A DNA stretch of 64,000 bases from contig NZ_JACJTR010000002.1 of the NCBI RefSeq assembly GCF_014698795.1, positions 62,001-126,000 of the forward strand. Reading direction: 5' to 3'. Positions 20,554 through 30,448 of the stretch are shown in pieces. Position 1 is the first letter of the stretch. Each line of letters begins with the position of its first letter. Below the pieces are notes generated by a model. The model was not told the origin of the DNA and did not search any database. It saw nothing but the letters and a program-made list of their open reading frames with translations. The DNA comes from Nostoc sp. FACHB-892 (lineage in GTDB: Bacteria > Cyanobacteriota > Cyanobacteriia > Cyanobacteriales > Nostocaceae). The translations under genes were made by a program, and so were the position numbers.

Positions 20554-21612
20554 TTAAGGATAAAACCCCAACTTGGGCAACCCCAAGGTTTCATCCCAGT
20601 CCATCATCAGGTTTAGACACTGAATCGCTTGGCCCGCCTGTCCTTTAATTAAATTGTCGATTGCTGACATGACAATCACGCGACCTGTGCGCGGGTCAAC
20701 TTCTACACCGATGTAACAAAGATTGCTGCCGTTAGCCCACTTGGTTTGAGGGTAAACGCCACTACCGCAGACTTTCACCCAAGGGGAGTTGCGGTAGAAG
20801 GCTGAGAAAATTGTGATTAAGTCATCTCGCACTAAACCCGGATCGCTCATTGTGGCATATACCGTTGCCAAAATACCGCGCACCATTGGGATAAGGTGGG
20901 GTGTAAATTGAATCATGAGTTCGTGACCAGCTAAGTCACTGCAAATTTGCTCAATTTCTGGGGTATGACGGTGACGTCCGATATTAAAAGCTGCTATGGA
21001 GTTGTCTGCTTCAGCTAGTAATAAGTTGGTTTGAGCTTGCCGTCCACTGCTAGATGTGCCAGCCTTGGCATCGATAATAGCTGTTTCTGGTTTGATTAAG
21101 CCTTGCTTTAAAAGTGGCGAAAGTGCAAGGAGGCTAGCAGTAGGATAAGAACCAGGACAGCCAATTAGTTGAGCTTCGGCAATGCGATCGCGATAAAGTT
21201 CTGGTAATCCATAAACTGCTGTAGCTGCAATTGTGCGATCGCTTCTCTCAATGCCATACCAATTTGTATAAGTTGTCAAATCGCTGAACCGATAATCTGC
21301 ACTCAAATCTATTACTTTACATCCTTTTTCCAACAGTTTGGGCGCGATTTGGCAAGCCAGACCATTTGGTAAACACAAGAAAACCACTTCACAGCGTTGA
21401 GCAATTATTTCTGGTTCTACCGCCTCTATTGGCAGGTTAGCTACATGAGCCAAATGCGGGTACAAATCTCCAAAGGATTTCCCAATACTGCTCTGGCAGC
21501 CTAAATAAACCAGCTCTACTTCTGGATGATCCATCAGTAGTCGTACTAACTGTACTCCGCCATAGCCCGACGCGCCAACAATCCCAACGGGTACGCGTCT
21601 AAATTTGCCCAT
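20554..21612 (-). CDS. argC: N-acetyl-gamma-glutamyl-phosphate reductase
   Basis: Third step of arginine synthesis: NADPH reduction of N-acetylglutamyl phosphate to the semialdehyde. The 352 residues show the nucleotide motif [17 protein letters not shown], the catalytic cysteine C152 in GCPGSYPTA, and the histidine motif HRHTPEIEQ. The residue three after the catalytic cysteine is Ser, where many homologs have a second Cys; this is not expected to affect activity. No other arg gene is adjacent, as is usual in cyanobacteria. Confidence 0.97.
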   Translation of the reverse strand: MGKFRRVPVGIVGASGYGGVQLVRLLMDHPEVELVYLGCQSSIGKSFGDLYPHLAHVANLPIEAVEPEIIAQRCEVVFLCLPNGLACQIAPKLLEKGCKVIDLSADYRFSDLTTYTNWYGIERSDRTIAATAVYGLPELYRDRIAEAQLIGCPGSYPTASLLALSPLLKQGLIKPETAIIDAKAGTSSSGRQAQTNLLLAEADNSIAAFNIGRHRHTPEIEQICSDLAGHELMIQFTPHLIPMVRGILATVYATMSDPGLVRDDLITIFSAFYRNSPWVKVCGSGVYPQTKWANGSNLCYIGVEVDPRTGRVIVMSAIDNLIKGQAGQAIQCLNLMMDWDETLGLPKLGFYP

Positions 21613-21931
21613 GATCTGAAATCCTTATCCCATGAATGGTGAATTCGTTATCAGCTATCAACAATATCAGCGACTAGATGCACAGCATACAAAACAGTTG
21701 AAACCCCTCTACTTTTTTCAAACGCCGAGAATGAGTGACGCGGTAAAATTGTCAAATATTTTATTTGTCTCCCTGATCGTTGCAGTTTATTACTAAACCC
21801 CAATTTTAGGGGCAGAAATTGTTGCCACGTTATCAAATCATTGCTAGTCTACTTCTCTGCCTTATAAAGGAGCTACAATCTAAAAGAAGAAATTGTAAAA
21901 AATATTTACGTTGGTAGCTGGAAATCTTTCT

Positions 21932-23605
21932 GTGTCACAGCCTAATACTAACCAAGCTTTTAAATTTGATTCGATTGATGCCGCGTTAGCAGACCTAAAA
22001 GCTGGTCGCGTCATCGTAGTGGTAGATGATGAAAATAGAGAAAATGAAGGCGACTTGATTTGTGCTGCCCAATTCGCCACACCTGACATGATTAATTTCA
22101 TGGCGGTGGAAGCTAGAGGGCTGATTTGTTTGGCAATGACAGGCGATCGCTTAGACGAGCTAGACTTACCTTTGATGGTAAGTAACATTACAGATACTAA
22201 CCAAACTGCCTTTACTGTTAGCATTGATGCTGGCCCAGAATTGGGTGTAACCACTGGCATCTCAGCAGAAGACCGCGCCCGCACTATCCAGGTTACTCTT
22301 AATCCAGCCACAAAACCGACAGATTTACGTCGTCCTGGTCATATTTTTCCCATTCGGGCTAAAGTTGGTGGCGTACTTAAACGCGCAGGACATACGGAAG
22401 CGGCTGTAGACTTATCTCGACTAGCAGGGCTATACCCAGCAGGAGTAATTTGTGAAATTCAAAACTCCGATGGTTCAATGGCGCGGTTGCAGCAGTTAGT
22501 CGAATACGCGAAACGTCACAAGTTAAAAATCATTAGTATTGCGGATTTAATCAGTTATCGCCTACAGCACGATCGCCTCGTGTATCGTGAGGTTATTACC
22601 AAACTGCCTAGTCAATTTGGTCAGTTTGAAATTTACGCCTACCGCCACACTCTGGATAATACAGAACACGTTGCAATTGTCAAGGGCGATCCAGCTAATT
22701 TTAAAGATGAGCCAGTAATGGTGCGGATGCACTCAGAATGCTTAACTGGTGATGCTTTGGGTTCTTTGCGCTGCGACTGTAGAATGCAGCTTGTAGCTGC
22801 ACTGAAAATGATTGAGTCTGCTGGTCAAGGTGTAGTTGTATACCTGCGGCAAGAAGGACGGGGAATTGGCTTGATTAACAAGCTAAAAGCCTACTCGTTG
22901 CAGGATATGGGACTGGATACAGTAGAAGCAAATGAGCGTTTGGGATTTCCTGCTGATTTGCGAGACTACGGGATGGGCGCACAAATGCTCATGGACTTGG
23001 GTATCAAAAAGATTCGTCTGATTACCAATAATCCCCGTAAAATTGCTGGAGTCAAGGGCTATGGGTTGGAAGTAGTTGATCGCGTGCCATTGTTAATTGA
23101 AGCAAACGACTACAATTCTTATTACCTGGCCACAAAAGCGCAAAAGCTGGGTCATATGCTGTTACAGACTTATCTGGTAACAGTAGCAATTCATTGGCAA
23201 GATGACCCGGAAGCTGTGACGGAACGTTATGAACGCTTAGAGAAGCTGCGACACTTAGCGAAAACGAATGATTTATTGTTGCAGGAAGAAGCGCGTCCAT
23301 TAGCGATCGCTATATTTGATGAGCCATCTTTAACAGTACACTTAGGTTTTGATCAAGCAAAAGTTGCTAGCTCTGATTGGTATCAACAAAGTGGTCATCC
23401 TTATATACAGGCTATCTTCCAAATTCTGGATAACCTAGCAACCTTGCCATACATCCAGAAACTAGAGTTTTTGATTTCCTCTGGTTCCGATCCGTTGAGT
23501 AATTTACAAGTCCAACTAGATCGGCAAACATTCTCTGATGGTACACTGCCTTCATCGATTAGCGATCGCTTAGAAAAGCAGCAAATATATAGCTTTAGCA
23601 AATAG
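21932..23605 (+). CDS. ribBA: Bifunctional DHBP synthase / GTP cyclohydrolase II
   Basis: Makes both riboflavin precursors. The N-terminal half is 3,4-dihydroxy-2-butanone-4-phosphate synthase ([32 protein letters not shown]). The second half is GTP cyclohydrolase II, with zinc ligands in [16 protein letters not shown] and the RQEGRGIGL motif. About 140 further residues extend past the usual end (from [12 protein letters not shown]); their role is unknown. The frame is open from a TTG at 21911, but the GTG at 21932 ([10 protein letters not shown]...) starts the conserved region and is slightly preferred. Both catalytic sets look complete. Confidence 0.94.
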   Translation: MSQPNTNQAFKFDSIDAALADLKAGRVIVVVDDENRENEGDLICAAQFATPDMINFMAVEARGLICLAMTGDRLDELDLPLMVSNITDTNQTAFTVSIDAGPELGVTTGISAEDRARTIQVTLNPATKPTDLRRPGHIFPIRAKVGGVLKRAGHTEAAVDLSRLAGLYPAGVICEIQNSDGSMARLQQLVEYAKRHKLKIISIADLISYRLQHDRLVYREVITKLPSQFGQFEIYAYRHTLDNTEHVAIVKGDPANFKDEPVMVRMHSECLTGDALGSLRCDCRMQLVAALKMIESAGQGVVVYLRQEGRGIGLINKLKAYSLQDMGLDTVEANERLGFPADLRDYGMGAQMLMDLGIKKIRLITNNPRKIAGVKGYGLEVVDRVPLLIEANDYNSYYLATKAQKLGHMLLQTYLVTVAIHWQDDPEAVTERYERLEKLRHLAKTNDLLLQEEARPLAIAIFDEPSLTVHLGFDQAKVASSDWYQQSGHPYIQAIFQILDNLATLPYIQKLEFLISSGSDPLSNLQVQLDRQTFSDGTLPSSISDRLEKQQIYSFSK

Positions 23606-23627
23606 TTTGTCTCAATAAATTTTGTCG

Positions 23628-23655
23628 GGTGTGTTATCGCGTAGCGTAACGCACC
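23628..23655. repeat. GGTGTGTTA...TAACGCACC inverted repeat
   Basis: Nine-pair stem with one G-T pair and a 10-base loop between convergent ribBA and the amidase gene. It matches the dispersed GGTGCGTTA palindromic repeat type of cyanobacteria and may terminate transcription in both directions. Confidence 0.65.
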
Positions 23656-23666
23656 TTACAAATAAA

Positions 23667-24545
23667 CTATTTGCTGACTCGATAAATTGGTCTGAGCTGA
23701 CGATAAGTATTAAGTAAGTCTAGAAATTTATTACCATCAAAATTGATCGGGTCAACTTTTTGACTTGAACGGTCTACTAGCTTGTGGGTAGTGATGCGCT
23801 CATCTGGAACTTGACTTTGAGCAATCAACCAAGCAAGAGAATTATATTGCGCTTCCGTGTAACCGCTATGGGTTTGTTGGCTGGTAGCGTCATAACCATC
23901 TGGGGGTGTTTCCAAAGAAACGTGATAAGCAAAATTATTCACAGACGGGGGTAAATTTGGATTAGTCTTTACAGTTTCCACTCCATCAGGACTATCAAAT
24001 ACTGAGTTAGCTGCACCAAAAGCCCGTTTTTCTGGTGGTACTAGATAAACTACTGTTCCGTCTAACTTGATTAAAGTGTGGTAACTTGCTTGCACATTTT
24101 CATCGTCATGGGCTACTTGAAAGAAATTAATGGCGCTGGAAGCAGAATAACCAGTTTCATGGAGGACGATAATTGGTTGGTTATTGAGAGGAAGGCCGTT
24201 AACATCTTGGGCGTACCGTTCTCCATAATTAGTTGGGTTAACTGAGACAACTTCATAATTAGGTCTGTACTGTGCAAAAGCTTGAGTGGTTACGTACCTT
24301 GCCACAGGCTTGTTAGTCTTGGCTGAGGACTTGATAACATCTTGAGATTTCTTTTCTGGCTCTTTTGCTGATTGGAATTGTGCCTGGGGATATTGACTCC
24401 AGGCTGTAACCTGTGGATTGGATATATCAGATGTTGCCAGATTATTTTGTAATTTTGTCGCTCGTCCAATTAGCAGCACTACAATTAGAGCCATGAACAT
24501 CAGCGAGATTAGTAGCACCCTAGTCGCCCAGTCTTGAAACCTCAT
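23667..24545 (-). CDS. N-acetylmuramoyl-L-alanine amidase (Amidase_2)
   Basis: Peptidoglycan amidase that would cut between N-acetylmuramic acid and the stem peptide, acting outside the cytoplasmic membrane. The 292 residues begin with an anchor helix (LLISLMFMALIVVLLIG, about 12-30), then a Ser/Lys-rich linker, then the Amidase_2 domain starting at IIVLHETGYSASSAINFF. That segment carries the first zinc histidine; others lie in VQASYHTLIKLDG and NNFAYHVSLET. Such enzymes help cell separation or septal nanopore formation in filamentous cyanobacteria; which applies here is unknown. Confidence 0.87.
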   Translation of the reverse strand: MRFQDWATRVLLISLMFMALIVVLLIGRATKLQNNLATSDISNPQVTAWSQYPQAQFQSAKEPEKKSQDVIKSSAKTNKPVARYVTTQAFAQYRPNYEVVSVNPTNYGERYAQDVNGLPLNNQPIIVLHETGYSASSAINFFQVAHDDENVQASYHTLIKLDGTVVYLVPPEKRAFGAANSVFDSPDGVETVKTNPNLPPSVNNFAYHVSLETPPDGYDATSQQTHSGYTEAQYNSLAWLIAQSQVPDERITTHKLVDRSSQKVDPINFDGNKFLDLLNTYRQLRPIYRVSK

Positions 24546-25075
24546 TTTTCTAATACACGTAAAACGGTAGATATAAACTTGTAGCTAAACTGGCGTATCT
24601 TAGTAGAAAAGCACTTCTGTACGCTTCTATTGCCAATAATATCCAAACGAGAATCGCTATAATACCTTAATTCTAGTCAAATATACGTTACCAGTATATG
24701 TTGGAATGCTATGTAATTGTTTTAAATGCTTCCTCTGTCTAGGAAGCTATTTCAATGCTATCAAAAGCATCACTAGGAAATTTTAAATAAAAAAATACTC
24801 AACTACTGATTGTGGGATGGGCAAGAGACGATTGGTGTCAACTTAACGTGAAACCCTGACAATGACGTTATATCAAGCCTAATCAATTACCAATTAAGTC
24901 GTCGGAACCCCACCCCGCTTTTGTCTAGCGACAAAACCTCCCCTCCCCGTGAACGGGGAGGGGATTAAGGGGTGGGGTAAAACGCCTGTGGGGTAAGCGT
25001 TTTAACTTAAGTTGACACCAATGACCTCTTGCCCACCCCACAATATTAAAAAATTAAAAATTTATTTCTCCAAGC
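24546..25075. other. Spacer with GC-rich palindromic repeat
   Basis: About 530 bases with no gene. Bases 24906-24982 hold CCCCACCCCGCTTTTGTC, an internal hairpin CTCCCCGTGAACGGGGAG, and a closing GGGGTGGGGTAAAAC. This is the same repeat class as the block at 52540-52808. A TTGGTGTCAACTTAA stretch (24833) is mirrored by TTAAGTTGACACCAATGA (25006), so the repeat is enclosed by long outer inverted arms. Such arms suggest a small mobile element or a complex hairpin. Confidence 0.65.
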
Positions 25076-25933
25076 TTACAAGCCCATAGAGTATAAAATT
25101 ACGCGATCATGCAGTCTGTCAGGCAAAATATGCTTCAGCACAGCTCCAATTTTGGCATCTTGTCCAACGAGATAGCGTGTCTTTGGCTTCTTTGCAGTGA
25201 GCGCATGGAGAACAGCTTGAGCAACAATATCCGCAGAAATTCCGTTAGATGCGAGAATCTGCATTTTCTTGCGGACAATATTCATCGCTTGACCATAGAG
25301 ATTTTGTGCCGTTTGCGGTAAATCCTGCTGTGCTATTTCAGATTGACCAAGGGACTTTTCCCAAATTGGGGTAGCGATGGAACCAGGTTCAATAATTGAA
25401 ACCGAGATTCCCCAAGGTCGTAATTCCATCCGCATCACATCAGTTAGTGCTTCCAAGGCAAATTTTGACGCATTGTAAGCTCCCAGGAACGGTGTAGGGC
25501 TTCTACCGGCAATGGAACCCATATTGACAATTCGACCCCGATCTTGGCGTAATAGACCAAGAAACCCTTGTGTCACCGCTAATTGTCCGGTGACGTTAAC
25601 TAGCATCTGGTGTTGAAATTCTGCGATCGCTAATAATTCTAAGGGGCCTGGGATAGCAATTCCGGCATTATTTACTAAACCTAAAATTCCGCCACCACCG
25701 ACTGCATTTGTTACCTTATCAACCGCAGATGCGATCGATTCAGCGTCAGTAACATCTAAAAAAATCGGAGTGAGCCTTTGTGATCCTTTCTGTTTAAGTG
25801 TTTGAGCATCAATATCTTGACGCACGCCAGCAAAAACAGAGAAGCCCAACTGGTCTAAAAGTAAAGCACACGCTTGACCAATTCCTGTTGATGCTCCTGT
25901 AACCACTACTGTACGTTGATTTCCTGCAACCAT
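25076..25933 (-). CDS. SDR family short-chain dehydrogenase/reductase
   Basis: NAD(P)-dependent oxidoreductase of the classical SDR type. Cofactor motif TGASTGIGQA, NNAGIA, and the catalytic YNASK with a preceding serine (NMGSIAGRSPTPFLGAYNASK region). The 285 residues counted from the ATG at 25933 are normal for the family. That ATG follows GGAGAG at good spacing. The frame stays open to 26137, but those extra 68 residues lack conserved features and are left out. Substrate unknown; the closest functional class may be retinol/steroid-dehydrogenase-like SDRs. Confidence 0.88.
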   Translation of the reverse strand: MVAGNQRTVVVTGASTGIGQACALLLDQLGFSVFAGVRQDIDAQTLKQKGSQRLTPIFLDVTDAESIASAVDKVTNAVGGGGILGLVNNAGIAIPGPLELLAIAEFQHQMLVNVTGQLAVTQGFLGLLRQDRGRIVNMGSIAGRSPTPFLGAYNASKFALEALTDVMRMELRPWGISVSIIEPGSIATPIWEKSLGQSEIAQQDLPQTAQNLYGQAMNIVRKKMQILASNGISADIVAQAVLHALTAKKPKTRYLVGQDAKIGAVLKHILPDRLHDRVILYSMGL

Positions 25934-26106
25934 TAACTCTCTCCGTACTATGATGGAATTGCTGTAATTACGAATTAGTCTGAATAAACACGGTACAGGG
26001 GAGAAAAAGCACGCCCTGAAGTGGTAAAGTTTCAACCAAGAAAGAATAAGAGCAGCAGTGCTTTCACCCACAAGAGATTTGTAGCTTTCTTTCCCCCTGC
26101 CTCTTA

Positions 26107-26337
26107 TCAATCTCTGCAAGTACCAGCGCGAAGACAATCTTCCGTTTGGTCATCTCTAGCCGACATTTGCCACGGAAATGTGTCTAACTGAGAATTTGTG
26201 CTGTAAACCACTAGAGCAGTTATTATGGAAAGCTGGTTTTCAACAATTGACACGTCACTACTACAAGTACTGCTTAGTTGAGCATTGTATAAATAAAGAG
26301 GCAATGCCATTAATCCAATGCAAATTCTCCGATTCAT
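26107..26337 (-). CDS. Possible small secreted Cys-containing protein
   Basis: A 76-residue frame starting MNRRICIGLMALPLYLYNAQ, which looks like a signal peptide, and ending in CLRAGTCRD with two cysteines. GAGG lies four bases before the ATG. There is no family match that I recognise, and the region is a spacer between the SDR and tatC, so it may be a chance frame. Confidence 0.3.
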   Translation of the reverse strand: MNRRICIGLMALPLYLYNAQLSSTCSSDVSIVENQLSIITALVVYSTNSQLDTFPWQMSARDDQTEDCLRAGTCRD

Positions 26338-26648
26338 AAAACCTCAGCAAAAAATTTCCGATTGCGCTATGTATAGATACCACCTTGATGAACCGGATTT
26401 TCAAAACTGAGTATTATATGTTTATGTTGTGTCAATTTACTCAGCGCTAGTAGCCGCAGAGACGTTATTTCTAAATTATCGGTTCCACCTTTTTTTGGTT
26501 AAGCATTGCCTACAATATGGCTTTCTACTAACTTATGCAGATGCAACCCCAAAAAACAGGATAAAAAACCCACAGCACTCAAAAACATATCTTGCTAACT
26601 GCATTCCCCGGATAAAATAGTTAACAAATGTTGCCTACTAACTGACTC
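26338..26648. other. Spacer upstream of tatC
   Basis: About 310 bases. It presumably holds the tatC promoter. A 63-codon frame at 26429-26620 shows no conserved feature and is not called. No repeat or clear operator was seen. Confidence 0.4.
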
Positions 26649-27443
26649 ATGACGCCTTCACAAGACGTAGATACTCTAAACGTTCCCAACATCGATCCAG
26701 AAGAATATGGCAACTCAGACACCAATCCTCTTGATGAGTTACCAGGTGAAGTCGAAATGTCCCTTTTCGACCACCTAGAAGAGTTGCGACAGCGCATTTT
26801 TTATTCGCTGATTGCCATAGTCATCGGTATTATTGGCTGTTTCTTTGCCGTTAAGCCCATTGTCCAACTACTTGAGGTTCCCGCACAAGGAGTAAAATTT
26901 CTCCAACTTGCACCTGGAGAATATTTCTTTGTATCACTCAAAGTTGCAGCCTACACTGGTATCATACTTACTAGTCCTTTCATTCTTTACCAAATTATCC
27001 AATTTGTGCTTCCAGGACTGACTCGCCGCGAACGCCGTTTACTAGCACCTGTGGTTTTGGGTTCGACTGTGCTGTTTGCGGCTGGGTTAGTATTTGCCTA
27101 TTTACTCCTTATCCCCGCAGCTTTGAATTTTTTCATCAGCTACGGAGCAGATGTTGTTGAACAAATTTGGTCAATTGATAAATATTTTGAATTTGTGCTG
27201 CTGCTATTATTCAGCACTGGTTTAGCATTTCAAATTCCCATCATCCAATTGTTGCTCGGTAATTTGAACATTGTCTCGTCTGAACGGATGATTTCTGGTT
27301 GGCGCTACGTGATTATGGGAGCAGTGGTTTTAGGAGCCGTGCTTACACCTTCTACTGATCCCCTGACTCAAAGCCTTTTAGCGGGAGCAGTTTTAGGGCT
27401 TTATTTCGGTGGTGTTGGACTGGTGAAGCTCACGGGTAAATAA
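26649..27443 (+). CDS. tatC: Twin-arginine translocase subunit TatC
   Basis: Polytopic core of the Tat pathway that recognises twin-arginine signal peptides and exports folded proteins; in cyanobacteria it serves both thylakoid and plasma membranes. The 264 residues include the cytosolic lead with [18 protein letters not shown], where the glutamate after HLEEL contacts signal peptides, and six membrane segments, with the conserved [11 protein letters not shown] loop. The first 38 residues are acidic and poorly conserved. A likely client, the Rieske protein PetC with an N-terminal RRQFMN, is encoded at 30.4 kb. TatA/TatB genes are not in this window. Confidence 0.96.
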   Translation: MTPSQDVDTLNVPNIDPEEYGNSDTNPLDELPGEVEMSLFDHLEELRQRIFYSLIAIVIGIIGCFFAVKPIVQLLEVPAQGVKFLQLAPGEYFFVSLKVAAYTGIILTSPFILYQIIQFVLPGLTRRERRLLAPVVLGSTVLFAAGLVFAYLLLIPAALNFFISYGADVVEQIWSIDKYFEFVLLLLFSTGLAFQIPIIQLLLGNLNIVSSERMISGWRYVIMGAVVLGAVLTPSTDPLTQSLLAGAVLGLYFGGVGLVKLTGK

Positions 27444-27569
27444 CATCTGGAATAAGTGAAAATATTGTCATGCTTAGTTTTTGACCTAATGTTTATTCAA
27501 ACCCCGATCGGCTTTATCGAGTTTGCTGACTAGCTACTGTTAAAAAGCATCTCAAATTAAAATCTTTGG

Positions 27570-27720
27570 CGAATGAGATTTTGAGAGAGTGGCGTGCAAT
27601 GCCTACGTTTTTCTATAATCCACAACTGCCACTTACCAATAATGAAGCTGAACGTACTCTGTGATATGAAGTAATTGCGCGACGTATCAGCTATGCTACT
27701 GGGAGCATCTCAATGAGTGT
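27570..27720 (+). pseudogene. C-terminal remnant of an IS66-like transposase
   Basis: Reading from 27570 gives a segment ending PQLPLTNNEAERTL, then an in-frame TGA at 27662, then YEVIARRISYATGS. The LPLTNNEAER...VIARRISYGT pattern is the C-terminal catalytic-region signature of IS66-like transposases, with the stop replacing the first codon of the usual RH pair. No intact N-terminus or terminal inverted repeats are recognisable, so only a decayed tail remains. Confidence 0.65.
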
Positions 27721-27888
27721 AAAAACACGCCCTAGTCCTAGCGAATGGAATTCGCCGTTATACAGACAAAACCCACATCCGTGGGTTACAAATTCCTTGA
27801 GTCCACGTAGGCGGATTTGGTTTGTGTTGCCGCGATTTCTAATCGCCAGGTATATTTGCAAAGGTGAGATGGTATGCTCCTCGCACTT

Positions 27889-28842
27889 CTAGCGATTAGA
27901 TGATCGAGATTTAAGTTCATCAAAGAAATGTACGATAGACTGACCTAATTGCTCAATGTAAATACTGAGCGGTTGAAAATGCGATCCTTCTAGTTCTTGA
28001 TATAAGGGTTGGAAATATTTCTGTTTAATCTGTTCTAGCATAAACGCTACATCATCTTCAGCTATACAATCCAATTTAAAAGAAATAACACCCGTTAAAT
28101 TAAAGAGTTCTTTACTAGATCGAATCAAACATTCAGTTTGTTTCTGATTTGGATTGGCCAGAGAATTCGGTATTCTCCAGCCCGATCTCAGAATTCTAAC
28201 TGTGTTACTGATTTCAGGTGCAAGTAAGATAGAAGACTGATTTTTAATAAAAAATTGATTAGCCAATTCTGTTGTAGGTAATAACTGGTCAATAACTCCT
28301 TTAGATATTTCCTGCACAGATTCTATTGAAGCTATCTGTTTAATGGCTTCGTCAGCATCTTTTTTGTCTAAGCATTGTCTAAGAATCTGCATTCGCCTTG
28401 TTGGCTCATTGCTCGAAATTTCCAAAAGAATAATATATTTACATCCGAGGCTATGACCAAGCCATAAGTAATTGGCGGGATTTGAATATGTATTTATAAC
28501 ATCATCAGTTTGATTCTCTTCTCTTAAGGTTTTAATAATCTCAGTCTTAAGAAGATATTGCTCTTTGAGCAAGCTAAAAGAAACCTCCCAATGATTGAAT
28601 TGAATTGGATTTAGAGGAAATCGGTATAAAATCAGTGAATATCCTTGAGCAAATAGATATTGATGTAGATATTTATATGCCCGCACAGGAAAAGAACCAA
28701 AAATAAAGCTACCAATAAATTGGATGACTCCTTTAGGATTTGGATGTAGTGCTACCTGACTGTTGGATAGCTTTCTAAATTTTAGTTCGGTATTTTGTAA
28801 CATATACTTATTAATATTTTTTAATTTTTTCATTGAAACCAT
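27889..28842 (-). CDS. DUF1350 family protein (alpha/beta-hydrolase-like)
   Basis: A 317-residue protein resembling DUF1350, a family mainly in cyanobacteria and chloroplasts. It shows GVIQFIGSFIFGSFPVRAYK near the N-terminus and a nucleophile-elbow motif WLGHSLGCKYIILLE (GHSLG) in the middle, as in alpha/beta hydrolases. The substrate is unknown. The first 30 residues before the conserved region are variable and the exact start is uncertain. The gene is more A/T-rich than its neighbours, which may reflect divergence or transfer. A 98-bp tandem duplication lies in the spacer upstream. Confidence 0.75.
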   Translation of the reverse strand: MVSMKKLKNINKYMLQNTELKFRKLSNSQVALHPNPKGVIQFIGSFIFGSFPVRAYKYLHQYLFAQGYSLILYRFPLNPIQFNHWEVSFSLLKEQYLLKTEIIKTLREENQTDDVINTYSNPANYLWLGHSLGCKYIILLEISSNEPTRRMQILRQCLDKKDADEAIKQIASIESVQEISKGVIDQLLPTTELANQFFIKNQSSILLAPEISNTVRILRSGWRIPNSLANPNQKQTECLIRSSKELFNLTGVISFKLDCIAEDDVAFMLEQIKQKYFQPLYQELEGSHFQPLSIYIEQLGQSIVHFFDELKSRSSNR

Positions 28843-28982
28843 AACAGGATTAAGTGCAAGGTATGACCAAATCCTATTAAATTAAAATTAAGAAATTAAC
28901 TGTCCAAAATCATTTTTAGTTCAGACAGTTAGTTCTAAGAGGTTATAATTTATTGCAATATTGCAATATACAGAGTCTAAAC
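28843..28982. other. A/T-rich upstream region of the DUF1350 gene
   Basis: Leader of the DUF1350 gene on the minus strand. It includes the near-palindrome TTATTGCAATATTGCAATATA around 28951. No clear promoter hexamers were assigned. Confidence 0.35.
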
Positions 28983-29180
28983 AAGATAATCTAAGTTTTG
29001 GAGCTAAAGAATCAAGTCTGCTGACAGAAAAAATGTGCGCCAAAGCTCAAAAGTGATGTTAGGATTTGCCTGATAGAGTTAAGATAATCTAAGTTTTGGA
29101 GCTAAAGAATCAAGTCTGCTGACAGAAAAAATGTGCGCCAAAACTCAAAAGTGATGTTAGGATTTGCCTGATAGAGTTAA
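28983..29180. repeat. 98-bp direct tandem duplication
   Basis: Unit 1 (28983-29080) and unit 2 (29081-29178) are identical except for one base (AAAGCTC versus AAAACTC), and the match continues two bases beyond unit 2. Each unit begins AAGATAATCTAAGTTTTGGA and ends CTGATAGAGTT. The near-identity shows a recent duplication. The array lies between two minus-strand genes. Confidence 0.95.
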
Positions 29181-29190
29181 TCATTCTTGC

Positions 29191-29778
29191 TTACAGATCA
29201 AATAAAGCTTTTCCGTTAGCAAGGGGCAACGCATAAGCAATCTCACCTAGCTCGCCTTTCTCTGTGCCAAAAAACGTACCTCGATGTTCAGCAGTTATTA
29301 GCAACTGAGTTGTTTTAGGAGTTGTTTTAGGAGTTGATTGAGTTGTTTCAGCAGTTGATTCTAAATTAATGGATATCTCGACATAACCCCGCAACTCAAA
29401 ATCTGCTTTTTCTCGAAGTTCTTTATTAGTAGCATCCGGTTGCAGAATAAATAAGCCTGTATCATTAGCATCAAGGGAAAATGTAAAGCCTGACTTTTTT
29501 ATCTCTTCTTTAAAGTCAATAGGTTTAGGATCAATGCTTACAGGTTCATCTATACCAGTGGTATCTAGGCGAGTCAGAATTTTGTTAGCCTCTAGTCCGG
29601 GCGTTATTGCTGTAACTACAAGGCTCAGAGATACGGGTTCATTAGTGACATTAGCAATCGTAAGGAAATAGCCCTGGAGAATATTTCTCGCTAGTGCGCT
29701 AAGTTCAGGCACTTCAGTTGTAAATTTCTTTGGAAGTTGAGGCTTAAGAAGAAGTTCAAATGTTGAGATAAAAGCCAT
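29191..29778 (-). CDS. Hypothetical protein with Thr/Pro-rich microrepeat
   Basis: A 195-residue protein, not recognised. It begins MAFISTFELLLKPQLPKKF and looks soluble and beta-rich, with no signal peptide or membrane helix. Residues about 147-163 form a Thr/Ser/Pro/Gln-rich stretch with a TPKTT repeat, encoded by a slippage-prone GGAGTTGTTTTA-type repeat. A well-placed AAGGAAAAACTA precedes the ATG. The upstream gene is DUF3067 on the same strand. Function unknown. Confidence 0.6.
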   Translation of the reverse strand: MAFISTFELLLKPQLPKKFTTEVPELSALARNILQGYFLTIANVTNEPVSLSLVVTAITPGLEANKILTRLDTTGIDEPVSIDPKPIDFKEEIKKSGFTFSLDANDTGLFILQPDATNKELREKADFELRGYVEISINLESTAETTQSTPKTTPKTTQLLITAEHRGTFFGTEKGELGEIAYALPLANGKALFDL

Positions 29779-29910
29779 TAGTTTTTCCTTAAGTATGTGT
29801 ATTTTATCACATTAGCTGTGAGTAAAACTATCATATACGAGCTATGGTATTTTGGAATAAAAAAATACTGTGAATACTTAAAAATTTATAAATCTTAATG
29901 CAATAGCGGG

Positions 29911-30219
29911 TCATAATATCCATTCCGAAGAACGTTCACCCAAATCTAGAGGAATGCTAACAGCTTTGCCGAGCCTGGGGCGATCGCGTGTTTGGGTGAT
30001 AAATGTTTGTACTTGTGTTGACCCACCCAAGGCATGAAGATAATTAGCAATGGTATCAAGATGCTCTTGGTACTCCGTCTCGCTCAAGGGAAAAGAAGCT
30101 TGCTCCAAGTATTTCCACATTACTTGCAAAAATATCTTTCCCTGTGCCCGCCGGAACTGGACATCGTAAGAGTATCCCCATTTATCAAGCAACATCTGAC
30201 GTAATTCCTGTCCTGTCAT
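29911..30219 (-). CDS. DUF3067 family protein
   Basis: About 102-106 residues, conserved in cyanobacteria and plastid-bearing eukaryotes. The start MTGQELRQMLLDKWGYSYDVQFRRAQGK is diagnostic. The ATG at 30219 follows GAGAAAAG and is preferred over the one 12 bases upstream. It is divergent from petC, a neighbourhood often seen in cyanobacteria, which suggests but does not prove a link to cytochrome b6f assembly or photosynthesis. No enzymatic motif is visible. Confidence 0.82.
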   Translation of the reverse strand: MTGQELRQMLLDKWGYSYDVQFRRAQGKIFLQVMWKYLEQASFPLSETEYQEHLDTIANYLHALGGSTQVQTFITQTRDRPRLGKAVSIPLDLGERSSEWIL

Positions 30220-30448
30220 AGCTTTTCTCAATCAGATTTTACATTTAGTTATGATGTTAAGTTCCGTGACTCCAGTATGATAAGGATATAAAGAAATGTA
30301 ATGCTAACAGAAAAGATGCTTTTTATATCTTGCAACAAAGAAGTATGGCATCGTTGTGAGCGCTAGCATTTCGACTTAGACAAGAGTTCCTCAAGTATTA
30401 GTACTTTTGTCAAAATGCTTAACAAAATACACAAAGAGCGCGTAGATT

